NCBI GenBank assembly: GCA_030220185.1
Contig: JASPKZ010007432.1
Span: 1,426,001-1,490,000 of the forward strand
Direction of reading: 5' to 3'
Source: Diploptera punctata
Taxonomy: Eukaryota > Arthropoda > Insecta > Blattodea > Blaberidae
Length of the DNA stretch: 64,000 nt
A model generated the notes under the pieces. That model saw only the letters and a program-made list of their open reading frames with translations, had not been told where the DNA came from and ran no database searches. The position numbers and the translations under genes are program-made. This document shows, one piece after another, positions 11,510 through 22,193 of the stretch. Numbering within the stretch: the first letter of the stretch is position 1; the number at the start of each line of letters is the position of its first letter.

Positions 11510-12040
11510 TATAGACATCACAGAATAGTGTTTAGAGATGACCAAACAATTATTTCGCATGTACCTAAAAAAGAAAAAGCTGCCATTATGCTAACATTCA
11601 CCATTCAGAATGCACTGATCCTGAGACATGCAAACCACAAATTATATTCGTATTTTTATAATAGTACGAAAGGCGGAGTAGATACCTTTGAACAAAACAT
11701 TTTTACATGTAGCACAAGCAGGCGAAGACGGAGATGGTCCCTTGGCTGTCTGCTATGCTATTCTGAACAAAACTGACGTCAATTGTTAAGTATTGCAAGC
11801 CTATTTCTCACTTTGAATTCCTGAAAACTTTAGGCCGACAATTTACAGAGCCAAACCTGAACGAAAAGACTTGTAAATGGTCGACTATCAAAATAACTTA
11901 GAATGATTGTTTCCAGGATTTTGAAGAAACCATTTCCGAAGACCAATCGAGGATGTAAAAGAAAACAGTGTGCATTGTGTCTTCGTTCAAAAGAAAAGAA
12001 AACGAACCAATATTGTGTTAGATGTGATAGACCATGTTGA
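11510..12040 (+). pseudogene. piggyBac-type transposase, C-terminal remnant
   Basis: The first frame (11528-11776) reads HVPKKEKAAIMLT, then FYNSTKGGVDTFEQ and RRRRRWSLGCL. This is the order of the conserved piggyBac C-terminal half: the KKNKAVLLLSS-like strand, FYN.TKGGVD with its catalytic aspartate, then the RRW block. About 180 bases downstream, NRGCKRKQCALCLRSKEKK and YCVRCDRPC give the cysteine-rich zinc-binding tail of this family. Stops and frameshifts separate the parts and the N-terminal half is absent, so it is dead. Confidence 0.72.
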
Positions 12041-13154
12041 TCAATTATGTGGAGAATTAGGAATATTCTATTATGAAAGAAAGTTTCTGTAAATTACATG
12101 GGGTTTTTTTTCAGTGTATTTTGAAATTTCAATGAAAAAATGTGTGTGAGCACAAAATCTGACAAATTAATGGTATAGATTTTCGTAGTAATTATTGTTC
12201 TATCTATCACTACACTTGTGCTATATCCTGTAATTTAGTGAATTTTCCTCCCCCAATGAATCCTTATTATGCCACAATCAGTTAGTTAAATAAACAAACT
12301 ATTTTATAATTCTATTTTTCACAATAAATACAAATACAACTGCATGTACTATCACATTTTCTGTTGGTATCATTATCGACCACAAAACTCCACTAACGGC
12401 ATACAAAACGCACAACTCCGGTTATGGGTTAACGATCAATGTTCCTATTATATTTACTATTCAATTAAAAATTATATCAGAATTCTCATTTATTTACAAA
12501 ATTCTAAAATAAATATATCAAAATTTGCTAGTCTTAACATTAAATAAAATCATGAATATAGACCACGAACTAGGCTCTAGAAAGTTACAAACGTTTGACT
12601 GAGCATTAAGGTAGTTCAAATGTCTTTCAATACAAATGCAATATGTACTATCAAAATATCCTTGATATAATATTAATTATACATTTTTTCATGAAATGAT
12701 AAAAACTATAATAAATGGGAAATATTTTTCATTTGTTTGCATTGTCAAAAGTTATTAGACATGGAAATAAAACAATTTATTAAGGATGATTAAGCCATAA
12801 CTTTATGCAGAATAATCTGTTTTCTAATTTCAAACAATCCAATTAGACATATGCAGCTTTACCAAAAGTTCCAGTAAAACATATCAATTTCTTGATAGGA
12901 CTATCTACATATCATTATACGAAACACCCCCAACAACATGCCTACAATTGTAATCAGAAACCTTAGTAACATAATTAAATATTTCTACCATAACTACAAT
13001 GGAAAAATACTTCCATACAATCACATTAATCATTCTTTAGTATAAAAAATGTCACTAAGTAAATTTTATAAACTAAACAAAATGCATATGAATCTTAACC
13101 ATCTCACAAAAAAGTAAGTAGATTAAAAAAACAACAGGATATTAATCCATTTGA
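12041..13154. other. no recognisable feature
   Basis: Very AT-rich; no repeat ends or coding pattern recognised. Confidence 0.45.
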
Positions 13155-13230
13155 TAATGTGAAAAGTTAATATATAATTATGGAATATTCACCTGAAAGG
13201 TCCGTCTCCTCAACTTAATTAATCATTTAA

Positions 13231-13266
13231 CTGTAGCGCTTTCAGGACTTGTCCCATCATCGGCAG
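13231..13266 (-). ncRNA. hammerhead-ribozyme-like fold (PLE)
   Basis: CTG (stem I), CCGATGA core (consensus CUGANGA, so one core change), stem II GGGAC-AA-GTCC, GAAA, a GCGC mini stem III, then UA and CAG closing stem I. Mirror of 13283-13318. Activity is doubtful because of the core change. Confidence 0.6.
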
Positions 13267-13282
13267 GATTCAGTTTTGAATC

Positions 13283-13318
13283 CTGCCGATGATGGGACAA
13301 GTCCCGAAAGAGCTACAG
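13283..13318 (+). ncRNA. hammerhead-ribozyme-like fold (PLE)
   Basis: CTG, CCGATGA, stem II GGGAC-AA-GTCCC (5 bp), GAAA, a weak stem III (GAGCT) and CAG returning to stem I. It has the same U-to-C core change as its mirror copy. Confidence 0.6.
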
Positions 13319-13440
13319 TTAAATGATTAATTAAGTTGAGGAGGCGGACCTTTCAGGTGAATATTCCATAATTATATATTAATTTTGAATAATACCTCAA
13401 CGGAACACATCATGAATATTATAAAGTTAATGTGAAAAGT

Positions 13441-13789
13441 GTAATATTTAAAAATTCTCTCTTTTAGCAGATTTATAACATGGGCAAGTCTTCAGTTATA
13501 AAATGAAAAATGTAATTATATGAAAGTTTATTTTAAATATTTATGGTCTTCCACTAGCAGCTGAAGTTCATTTTCTTACTACCATTGTAAACAATCAAAT
13601 GCCTGTAGAAGCAACTGTGAGTATCAAATTATTAAAAGAAAAATTGCAGCATAAAACTTGCAAATCTACAATTTTAATGCATATATATATTAATTAATCC
13701 CTTAATCTTTTAAATTGAAAACAAATTACCATTTTATTGTTAAAAATACTTGAAATGATTGTACATTGGAAAATATTAAAATTTCTATC
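13441..13789. other. no recognisable feature
   Basis: AT-rich spacer between two retroelement insertions. Confidence 0.45.
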
Positions 13790-13800
13790 TAATATAACAT

Positions 13801-13866
13801 GGCCCAGAAAGCCAAGGGTCCCGGGTTCGAGTCCCGGTCTAGGCGAAAATTTTTCTCCTTCAAATT
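13801..13866 (+). mobile_element. 5'-truncated copy of the tRNA-bearing retroposon
   Basis: Only the 3' half of the tRNA-like unit (from the anticodon arm: GAAAGCCAAGGGTCCC, then the B box GGGTTCGAGTCCC) and the trailer GAAAATTTTTCTCC are present. They sit between an exact 11-bp target duplication TAATATAACAT (13790-13800 and 13867-13877). It fixes the 3' end of the family just after CTC(C)TTCAAAT and shows 5' truncation as in target-primed reverse transcription. Confidence 0.85.
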
Positions 13867-13877
13867 TAATATAACAT

Positions 13878-15160
13878 ACTTGAACGATAAAGAATTTTTT
13901 TCCAATATATTATCAGACTCATGTTTGCACACTGAACCATATTAATTTGAGCTTAATGAAACTTAGCATATTATTTTTACACAGATTAACAGAACTGTAA
14001 CTGCTATGGTCAAATTAAAATCTTCAATCATTAGAAATGTGAAATGCTGGGAAAATCTTTTATGCATTCTTAATTTTAGGAATTTTAATGAGCCAAATTT
14101 CAATCTGTAACTTTTATTGTGTCAGCGCAGAAAACAATGAGTAAAACAATTTTGGCGTTCATTGGGAAACAGATCTTTGTGTGTAAAAAGTTAAGATTGC
14201 AATGTATAATTATTAGGCCTAAATGTTGAAATTAAAAATATATTTTATTCAAATTTATAGAATCTGAATAAAACAGATGCATACTGCTTATTGTTGATCT
14301 ATTACCTTGCATTATGCATTACATTTTTATGTTATGAAAGAAATAACACTCATTACTTTGTTGCAATCTTAACTTTTAATACAAAAATTCCTTTCCCTAG
14401 TGATCATTCTTTAAAATATAAAAAACCCTTCACATATCGAAGTTACAGATACACACTCTGCAGTGTGCGCTGTATTGTGAACATTTAAAAAACTACAATA
14501 TAGTGCTTACCTTTGATGTATGTCACATCCACACAACCAAACCTGTAGAGGGATATACAACGTACAACAGAAGAAGATCCCTGCACAACGGCCCATGCCC
14601 TCTATACTCACCTTAACACCACCTTCACTGCATGAAATTTAATGTGTTGTCACTATAAAACCTCAAATTATAAACTAATGATCCATCTTCAGAGAATTAT
14701 TATTTTTTTTTTTTAAGTCTATAATCTAAACCCCAGAGAATTTTCATAAATTTCTTTACAATTTTAATAGATTAGTATTATCTTTTTTAATTATGATGAA
14801 AAACAGATTCCTATGTGTACCTTTTGCTTCAAAATTAAATGCTTTTTACTAAATGTTTATTTTAGGGGCCCATAATTATAACACATTACAATAGCCCTGT
14901 ACCTATCTCCCTCCCCTAACACTGAAGTAATAGGTAAATACAATAATAGATTCCTTTAACACATACAAATCTGGAATGTAGGAGAATTTGGTTAGGTATA
15001 ATTTATTTAAATCAAGAGAAAACACATCAGTTCACTGCCAGCCAGGCTTAACTGGAATTTTGGAAAAGACCAACAAGCTAGGTATAATTTCACAGAACGG
15101 GGTCTGGACCGGACAATAATATATGAGAAAGAGGATTATTAAAAGGTCAACGTTCAGATC
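13878..15160. other. no recognisable feature
   Basis: AT-rich sequence, no mobile-element end or coding pattern recognised. Confidence 0.4.
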
Positions 15161-15376
15161 TTATATGGATTCTTTTCTCGCATACAAATGGGGATAGCAA
15201 AAAAAATATAAGAGGTGCGGTAGAAGGCTCAAACATGCCACGTTCGGTACGAGGAAGCCATTCAAGTGAGTATTCTGGTGGTGGTGTGATGGTGGTGGTA
15301 ATAATGGTGACTGTCCATTAGAGGGCATGGGTTGGTTGGAACCAGGAACTTGCTTCATACTAAATATGGCTTCCAT
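15161..15376 (-). other. possible protein-coding exon, Pro/His/Asn-rich
   Basis: The minus strand is open for 71 codons. Its first ~45 are of non-random composition: MKQVPGSNQPMPSNGQ, then SPLLPPPSHHHQNTHLNG. Such low-complexity sequence is typical of insect transcription or RNA-binding factors. A possible acceptor (CCATATTTAG) lies just inside the 5' end. The C-terminal third turns hydrophobic and may be intron read-through. There is no family match, and no neighbouring exon was found in the window. Confidence 0.25.
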
Positions 15377-16039
15377 AAAAACATGATTTCAAAATAATTT
15401 CTTCATTATACAGGATTTAAGCAATAAAATTTAACAAGAAATATTATTTTGAAATAATGTTTCTCAATTGAAATTTTATACTATACAATAATCTTTAAAT
15501 ACTGAATTAAAACTTAAATTTAAATTTCATTTCTGATCAAGTCACTAGATAATTACAGACATTCCTTCGCTCAACTATTTTTACTAGTTCAGTTTAATAA
15601 ATTATTCCCATTAAAATAAAATTTTTACAGGAAAAAATGTGGATTCTATAATTCATGAATTATGCATTCTTGAGGGAAGCGCAGAGGCTTCCCTAACCTA
15701 AATTGTTTCCACTGTTTCCCAATCGCACATAACCACCAAATTTTTTATCGAGGATGAAAAACTACAAATTTATTTGGCCATATTCTAAATTTTAGAATAT
15801 TTTACATACTGTAGAATATACACTCTGGCAAAGTAACAAGAAAAACAAAATTAGTTGAGACAGATGAAGTGAGAGCACTTTCTATCAAGAATAAGGTGGA
15901 GAAATTTTGCACCCGCCCTATATTCCCAGAGAAATAAAAAGGAATATTATGATGATATCAATGATGAATGTATAGCATAGTATGGTGAAACAAAAACAAT
16001 TTTTCCTATATTCTCCTAGCACATCATTACCATCGTTAT
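15377..16039. other. no recognisable feature
   Basis: AT-rich. A small hairpin (AGGGAAG, 8-base loop, CTTCCCT) lies near 15674. Confidence 0.4.
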
Positions 16040-16175
16040 CGCCTATCATATATATCATCTGGGCATCATAACTGTGCCTTCCAGGCGCCCCAGCCTCAGA
16101 AGTGGGTTACAATAATGCCATGCCAGGAGAGAATACCAGAACGTCGAATGACATGATGGTATTGAAAAAAAAAAC
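16040..16175 (+). mobile_element. SINE-4 tail fragment
   Basis: Contains the SINE-4 3' blocks CCTTCCAGGCGCCCCAGCCT, CAGAAGTGGGTTACAA and ATGCCAGGAGAGAATACCAG, ending in an A run. The tRNA-derived head is missing, as in a 5'-truncated insertion. Confidence 0.7.
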
Positions 16176-16714
16176 TATACACTGTAATAGACAAATGACA
16201 ACATAAATGGGAATTGTAGCACAAATGAGCACCATAATTTAAAAAAAAATTCTGAAGTGCAGAAGTTAACTAGTTACCTGAGGAATGTATACATGTAATT
16301 TTTGGTTAGAACTAAGAAAAACAGTGAAATAATAAATTAGTGGTTCAAATAGAAATAACCTAAAATACAAGATATAGACATTACAGTTCATGTAAAGATG
16401 ATTTATAGAATTGCCAATTTAGGAGAATGTTGGTTCATATCTGCTAGCCACAAGAGCATAGTCGCTATTGGTGTCGTCTTGAATTCAGCTGAGGCAGAGG
16501 ATCCAAAACTTAACATAACTTAAGTAATGTAACGTACTGAAAGCTAACCTAAGGTAACATTAGCCATGTTTAACAATGCACTAGTCAATGTTAATTGCTG
16601 AAATAATGTTCTCAAAAAAATCACGTGACTATGATTTTGGATATAGTATTAAACTACATTGGTAGATGTCACAAAAGCATGTAGGCTCTAAACAACATGA
16701 GATGTTATCAAATA
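16176..16714. other. no recognisable feature
   Basis: AT-rich. A patch near 16500-16580 is rich in AACCTAA/AACTTAA-like words but has no clear unit. Confidence 0.4.
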
Positions 16715-17012
16715 TATAAAGTAAAGTGATCCCACTACAGGTCTCGGGAGGCCCTTGGTGTAGTGGGAGGTTAAGGCTCCCACTTTTCTAGACAATCGGC
16801 ACTTGATGTCAGCTGGGTTGTCAGCCCTATGTGATGGCCGCCTTTACCAGAACAAGCGTCTGGTACTCATTTACATTAGAAGCTGAGTCGACCCCAAGGC
16901 CATAGTGCCGCCAAAAAGTTTTGGGTGTTTTAAAAATCCTGACTCCACCGGGACTCGAGCCCTCGACCTTCCAGCTTGTAGTGCAGTGCCTTAACTGCTA
17001 TGCTACGGCATG
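16715..17012 (-). mobile_element. SINE-1, tRNA-derived
   Basis: Full-length copy. The 3' end (AAAGTAAAGTGATCCCACTA on the plus strand) is at the left. The body has AGGCCCTTGG and GACAATCGGCACTTGATGTC. The head has B box GGGCTCGAGTCCC and a mutated A box (TAGCATAGCAGTTAAGGC). Confidence 0.85.
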
Positions 17013-17959
17013 AAGATAATAGGAATAAAAAGTTTGCAACCTGTGTACGATAGTTTGAAAATTTTAAGAATCTCCAACATTAGTGCAACCCAGTTCTGAT
17101 GTAATGATTAGTCATCCTTCATAAGTAAACATATTGCAAATCAGAGTTCTGGTACAGATGGGTATTACTGTTCCGTGTAGTAATTTTTTTAAGATTGAAA
17201 AAACCAAGATTCAGGCAGAGGTAAAGTACTTCAAAAACAAAAAAGGCAAATTAAAATCATGCTGATTTTCAGGGTACACTGGACAACTCTGCTCCTTCAT
17301 ACTCAACTGTTTGCCAAGTGAACCAACAAGTTCAAATTTGGTCAGAATAGCTTAAAAGATATCTACGTAATGGTCGGTCAACAAGCAATCACCACCACAA
17401 AAATGATTCCAAAAATGCACAAAACAGTCTTAGAGGAATGTGCCAATTGAAAGTACAAGAATGGGTATATAACATTTTGACAGGAATTGGACATGAAAAA
17501 ATTATCTACTAGGTAGGTTCCGATTCTTAACATAGGATTTAAACTGCCTCACAGAGCAAATGTCTTAATTTTTGGTCTATTTTCAGAAAAACGCGTAAGA
17601 TTTTTTGTTCTGGTTCATGACTAGGGCATGAATCCATTAATACACCCAGAGAAAAAACAGTCAATGCAATAAAAACATGCTGATTCTGAGTCACCGAAAG
17701 AAAGTTGGCTGAAAGGACTTATCAGTTTTTTCGGATGCAAAAGATTATCTATTCACTGGTCAAACAATTATGGGAGAATACTGCACTAACATCCTGGATC
17801 AACTATAGCAAAAGATAGTAAAAAAAAAGCCCAGGTTTAGCAAGGATGAGAGAGACTAGTCTTCAGTCAAAACAATATATAATCAATTAAGTTGGTGTTT
17901 ACTTGATGAAAATCCATATTTGTTAATTAAATAAAAATAAAACGTAGTTTTATTTGATT
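17013..17959. other. no recognisable feature
   Basis: AT-rich sequence without recognised features. Confidence 0.4.
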
Positions 17960-17973
17960 TTCATATGTATTAC

Positions 17974-18027
17974 ATAATTCAGTGACAGCTGTTTCGGTAC
18001 ACTGTACCTTCTTCAGACATGAATTAT
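17974..18027 (-). ncRNA. hammerhead ribozyme, well-preserved core and stems
   Basis: Minus strand, 5' to 3': ATAATTCA-T-GT (stem I), CTGAAGA (fits CUGANGA), stem II GGTACA/TGTACC, GAAA, stem III from the self-complementary ACAGCTGT, then the cleavage triplet GTC, then ACTGAATTAT. The last segment pairs with the first over 10 bp with one bulged T. Core and all three stems are intact by eye. PLEs are known to carry hammerheads at their ends; self-cleavage here is inferred. Confidence 0.8.
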
Positions 18028-18766
18028 ATAATAAATATGAAAATTAAAACAATATATGCCTGCACATGTATCGTCATGCAAAAATACATTAACTGAGATT
18101 CTTCAACAAGTTTCATGTTATATTTGGTTTCTTTTCTCTTTTGTTTTTTTTTTACGAGTTTATAATTTGTTCAATTAAAGCCATCATTTTTTGCAATGTT
18201 TTAAATATGTTTCCATTCGTTGGGTTTAATTTGAATTGCTTAGAGGTAGTTTTAGCAACCTATTTATTAAACTGTTGAATGTACTAATTTTTGTTGATTA
18301 GGATGTCTTGGAATTATTATGAATAGTAGACACATTGCTTGTAGGCTTTTGGTAAATGTTAATTTCAAGTTTTTTGTTATTGTTAGGTCCAAGTAGTTTA
18401 TTTTATGATTGATTTCTATTTCCTCAGTACATTCTATTTTTCTATGCATGTTAATTAATTCTAGCGAGAATTAGCTTCCTATTCTATTTTTGTTTTCATA
18501 AATGATGACATCATTGACATATCTTGTGATCAATTTGATATAAAAAGTATTTATTAATTACTCAAAATGCTAATTCTTCCAATTCTTGTAGAAATATTTC
18601 AGCTAAAATTCCGGATGTTACAGATCACATTGGGATTCATCATCTTGTACAAATAGTTCATTGTTAAATTGGAAATAATTTTGGGCAGTTATTGTTTTTG
18701 TGACTTTAATTGGTTTATATAGGTGTATCCAGATTACTGTTTGTTATATTTGAAGAGAAAAATTTT

Positions 18767-18840
18767 CGCCTAGACCGGGACTCGAACCCAGGACCCTTGG
18801 CTTTCCGGTCCAAGTGCTCTACCAACTGAGCTACCGAGGC
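18767..18840 (-). tRNA. tRNA-like unit (family 1)
   Basis: 74 bases with acceptor, D, anticodon and T arms, A box TAGCTCAGTTGG and B box GGTTCGAGTCC. The anticodon loop reads CCGGAAA with C in place of the universal U33, and the anticodon stem is one pair long. It is therefore tRNA-derived rather than a working tRNA. T-stem wobble (CTGGG). Confidence 0.7.
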
Positions 18841-19366
18841 GAGTTACGATCTAGATGCAAATTTTTCTCTTATGTACGTTGTAATTCCCTTGCGCCAAAT
18901 GCTTGAAACCATAGCTTCTATCTTTGCAAATGGCGGCTTCTTAGTTAAGAAGACATTTATTGGGAATTTAACACTACTTTATAGCCAGTAGGGCTTCTAT
19001 TGACGATTTTTATTATTAATTTAACACTTCTCATAGAAGGATAAATTATATTTATTGGGAATTTAACACTACTTTATGGCCAGTAGGGCTTCTATTGACG
19101 ATTTTTATTATTAATTTAACACTTCTCATAGAAGGATAAATTATATTCTCTTCAAATATAATTTATCCTTCTATGAGAAGTGTTAAATTAATAATAAAAA
19201 TCGTCAATAGAAGCCCTACTGGCTATAAAGTAGTGTTAAATTCCCAATAAATGTCTTCTTAACTAAGAAGCCGCCATTTGCAAAGATAGAAGCTATGGTT
19301 TCAAGCATTTGGCGCGAGGGAATTACAACGTACATAAGAGAAAAATTTGCATCTAGATCGTAACTC

Positions 19367-19407
19367 GCCTCGGTAGCTCAGTTGGTAGAGCACTTGGCCC
19401 GGAAAGC
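19367..19407 (+). pseudogene. truncated tRNA-like unit
   Basis: Starts GCCTCGGTAGCTCAGTTGG and stops after GGAAAGC, where AAG microhomology joins it to the leader of the next unit. Confidence 0.75.
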
Positions 19408-19438
19408 AAGAGAAAAATTTGCATCTAGATCGTAACTC

Positions 19439-19512
19439 GCCTCGGTAGCTCAGTTGGTAGAGCACTTGGCCCGGAAAGCCAAGGGTCCCGGGTTCGAGTC
19501 CCGGTCTAGGCG
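19439..19512 (+). tRNA. tRNA-like unit (family 1), complete
   Basis: GCCTCGG/TCTAGGC acceptor with one mismatch, GCTC/GAGC D stem, CCGGG/CCCGG T stem, TTCGAGT T loop and loop CCGGAAA. A TTTTT terminator follows 6 bases downstream. C33 argues against decoding function. Confidence 0.75.
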
Positions 19513-19804
19513 AAAATTTTTCTCTTCAAATATAATTTATCCTTCTATGAGAAGTGTTAAATTAATAATAAAAATTGTTTACTGTTTGTTAGTTTATGTT
19601 TCATTATGTTTAAGGTTTAATTGATTGGAATACTGGTATAAAAGTTTTTTCATGCCAAAAGTCAATTTTTGTATTAACTTACTAACTTAGGAGCAACTAT
19701 ATATATGTATGTGTGTGTGTGTGATTGCAGGAAAATAGTAGTGAAATAATGCATGTATAATTATCACCGACTATACTTGTCATACTTCAGGTCAGCATTA
19801 AGAC

Positions 19805-20096
19805 TATTCTATTCTATAGTGTTCTGCAGGTCTTTCACTGCAATCATAGCATTTTTATGCTATGCTTTGCAGCTTTACTAGGGAGTTATAGGTGTGGTAG
19901 TTTCCAGTTGCTTTCCACACCGGTGAAAGATGGTTGATGATTTTCAGGTACTATTGGGCCCTAGGTTTCTTAACATTCGTCTTACAGGTAAGGAAAACCC
20001 CTAAAAAAAACTTCACCCAGGAGCCTGTCCCGGCCAGGAATCGAACCCAGGTCGCTGCATGACAAGGTAGCACGCTACCTTAAGACCACAGCGGTG
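19805..20096 (-). mobile_element. SINE-3, tRNA-derived
   Basis: An exact 12-bp target duplication CAGCATTAAGAC flanks it (19793-19804, 20097-20108). On the minus strand the head is CACCGCTGTGGTCTTAAGG with B box GGGTTCGATTCC. The body has TTACCTGTAAGACGAATG and the element ends in a GC-richer unique part. The same head occurs at 47541-47913. Confidence 0.85.
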
Positions 20097-20112
20097 CAGC
20101 ATTAAGACAATA

Positions 20113-20414
20113 CATGTGGTCTATTTTCCAAGTTTTTCAATTAATGCACTACTTCAGCAGACCATATTATGTGACGCATCTATTTGTATTTTGTCCAGAA
20201 AGAAGAGCAATGCCAAGTATCAATTGCTTGTAGATCTATAGTGTAAAAATGTTACATGAGGAATGATGAAAAGAATAAAAATGTTTTAAGCCGGCAGAGT
20301 TAAGGTCACTAAACCAGCAAATATTAAATTTTGAACATATTACATTTTTAAAATACTATTAAAGTTAGTCTAAGCAATGGACGAATATAGCCTAAGGGAG
20401 AAGGCAAAACTCAT
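20113..20414. other. spacer with a short dispersed repeat
   Basis: GTGGTCTATTTTCCAAG to GCAGACCA (20116-20165) recurs at 58348-58384 in similar form. Nothing else is recognised. Confidence 0.4.
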
Positions 20415-20735
20415 GCTGACATCTCTAAAACTCTACGGCCTAGAAGGCCCTTGGCCTACCATCCAGCTGCTGGCCTCACCATTAATCACAGAGGTGGACA
20501 ATCATCTAGCCAGTATTAGGGTGATATGTTGTCAGCATATCGGTCCCCCAACCATTACAGCTGGTTCTCTCAACATGGTGCCACTAATTATTATAGCTAC
20601 TCAAATTCATTATGATGTTGGGTGGGCACCAGTCATATAATGGCCAAAATTCCATGAGGAAATTTCTTTTCCATGGGGATTGAAATCCCATAGTTCTGCA
20701 CTAAGGTATCTTACCTTAAACCACTCAGCTACGGT
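20415..20735 (-). mobile_element. SINE-2, tRNA-derived
   Basis: Full-length diverged copy: AGAAGGCCCTTGG at the 3' end, GTTGGGTGGGCACCAGTC in the body, and a head with GTAGCTGAGTGGTTTAAGG as A box and a mutated B box. Confidence 0.8.
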
Positions 20736-22140
20736 GCGGGACTCAATGTCAGAATCTAGTCTCACAAAAGCACCAAAGGGCAAACATGTCTCCATCAATG
20801 GACAGATTGCTATCTACAATATTACATTTATTCTTTTAACATATATACTATATGCAAAGGGTATGAAATTTAATTCCTGGAGTCTAGTGATTATAAATAT
20901 TGTACTCCATGTTTCTATGACCACATTTTTAATTATTTGAGCTATAGTCAGTTCAGTTATATCATGAAGTAGAGTGATTAGTACCTACTATAAATGCAAA
21001 GAACTATCTATCCAGTGCTGATCAAAAAATGTAATACAATTAGTTGCTCACACTTTCCAAACAAAAAAGTTTATATTTATGTACTTTTACTACCTTCTAC
21101 CTTCCGTCCCTCCCTCCCCACATAGAAAAAGGTAACAATGCCTCGAGGTGATGGTCACAGTTTCATACAGCTCACACACCATCTATTTGTTTTAATGATA
21201 GAATTCCTCAATGAACTGAACTAGTAAAAATATTCCTGTAAGAGTTCAACAAAGGGATCTCTTAATTATCTCTTCTATAAATTTAGTTTTATCTGAATGA
21301 CAAAGAGACATCACGGAAAAACTTCAGAATAAGTCACACACTCGATCATTTTCTAAGCTCTACAGAATTGCACTGTGCATGTAAGAACACTTAATGAAAC
21401 TTCTGCGAAATCGGTATAACAAACCTTTACAATAAATTCCCAATCAGGTTCATAAGGAATGGATACACCAACTTTTCCTTTTCTAACCTAACAAAATACA
21501 TTACATGCCTACCATTTAACAAACTAACCTAACAAAATACATTACACTATCATTTAACAAACTATAAACTTACTTGGTGCACACTAACTTGTCCCATTGG
21601 AACCTAACAAAATGAAGAGAATTTCTTAAAATGTTTTCAAATTAACTGCAAATGTTGGGAACACCAATTTCACAGATATGTCCTACCATCTGGCAGAAGT
21701 TTCATTAGTGTTCGCACATGTGCACTGAGATTGCGTAGAACTTAGAAAAAATCATTGAGAGATAAATATCACAACCTGCATAGATAGATATTTAATATAT
21801 GTAGAATATGTTTTAAGACTACAAAATGTTATTAAAAATGGAAAAACTATAGTACAATGGTGTCAATGTTGTATGGAGAAACCTATTCTGAAGTTGAGCC
21901 AGACATCACAACTACAAAGCCACTGGGCCAACCTGGTTCAGCAAACACAAGACAAGCTAGGTAATACAGGCAACTAAGGACAAAGATGAGGGGCAAGCAC
22001 AATAATTTATGAAGGGCACAGCTGCAGAATACAGGTAAGACAGTCTAATCATTGTGACTTGTTAGGCAGATTGGGAATGTTAGGTATTGAAATATTTGGT
22101 TAGGCACAGGAGAATACCTTATTTCTTCAAGTAGTCATAA
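20736..22140. other. no recognisable gene; short AACCTAACAAAATACATTACA tandem
   Basis: The only structure is a two-copy direct repeat (CTAACCTAACAAAATACATT) at 21486-21545. The remaining sequence is AT-rich and unassigned. Confidence 0.4.
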
Positions 22141-22193
22141 TTTGATAAAAATGAATTGAATCGTGAATTCTTCTTACCTTATACACGGTGATT

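Larger units (their letters stand above)
13168..13427 (+). mobile_element. PLE terminus, palindromic copy
   Basis: Two arms of about 105 bp (13167-13272 and 13278-13382) are near-perfect inverted copies of the sequence that follows the GIY-YIG frame in the PLE at 35970-36600. After the right arm comes a unique 45-bp tail with ACCTCAACGGAA. An exact 13-bp target duplication, TAATGTGAAAAGT, lies at 13155-13167 and 13428-13440. There is no coding sequence; each arm holds one hammerhead-like fold. Confidence 0.85.
18747..19578. mobile_element. tRNA-bearing palindromic retroposon, cluster A
   Basis: An exact 13-bp target duplication TTACTGTTTGTTA (18734-18746, 19579-19591) flanks the element, which lies inside the PLE. 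Left to right: a tRNA-like unit on minus, its spacer on minus with a 97-bp internal duplication, an inversion point near 19147, the spacer on plus, a truncated tRNA-like unit, and a full one on plus followed by the 65-bp end ATAATTTATCC to AAAAATTG. The 3' end, judged from the truncated copy at 13801, is at the left. Confidence 0.85.
17960..19700 (-). mobile_element. PLE (Penelope-like) remnant: reverse transcriptase and 3' ribozyme end, split by cluster A
   Basis: On the minus strand the reverse-transcriptase end of a PLE is readable in pieces: NYFQFNNELF near 18690, KYFYKNWKN near 18590, the catalytic-site equivalent RYVNDVIIYE near 18510 (usual YVDD, so one aspartate is lost), then INYLDLTITKN and LTFTKSL in 18267-18449. 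A hammerhead-like fold follows at 17974-18027. No GIY-YIG domain is visible. The element is interrupted at 18747-19578 by the tRNA-bearing palindrome and resumes to about 19700. Confidence 0.78.
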
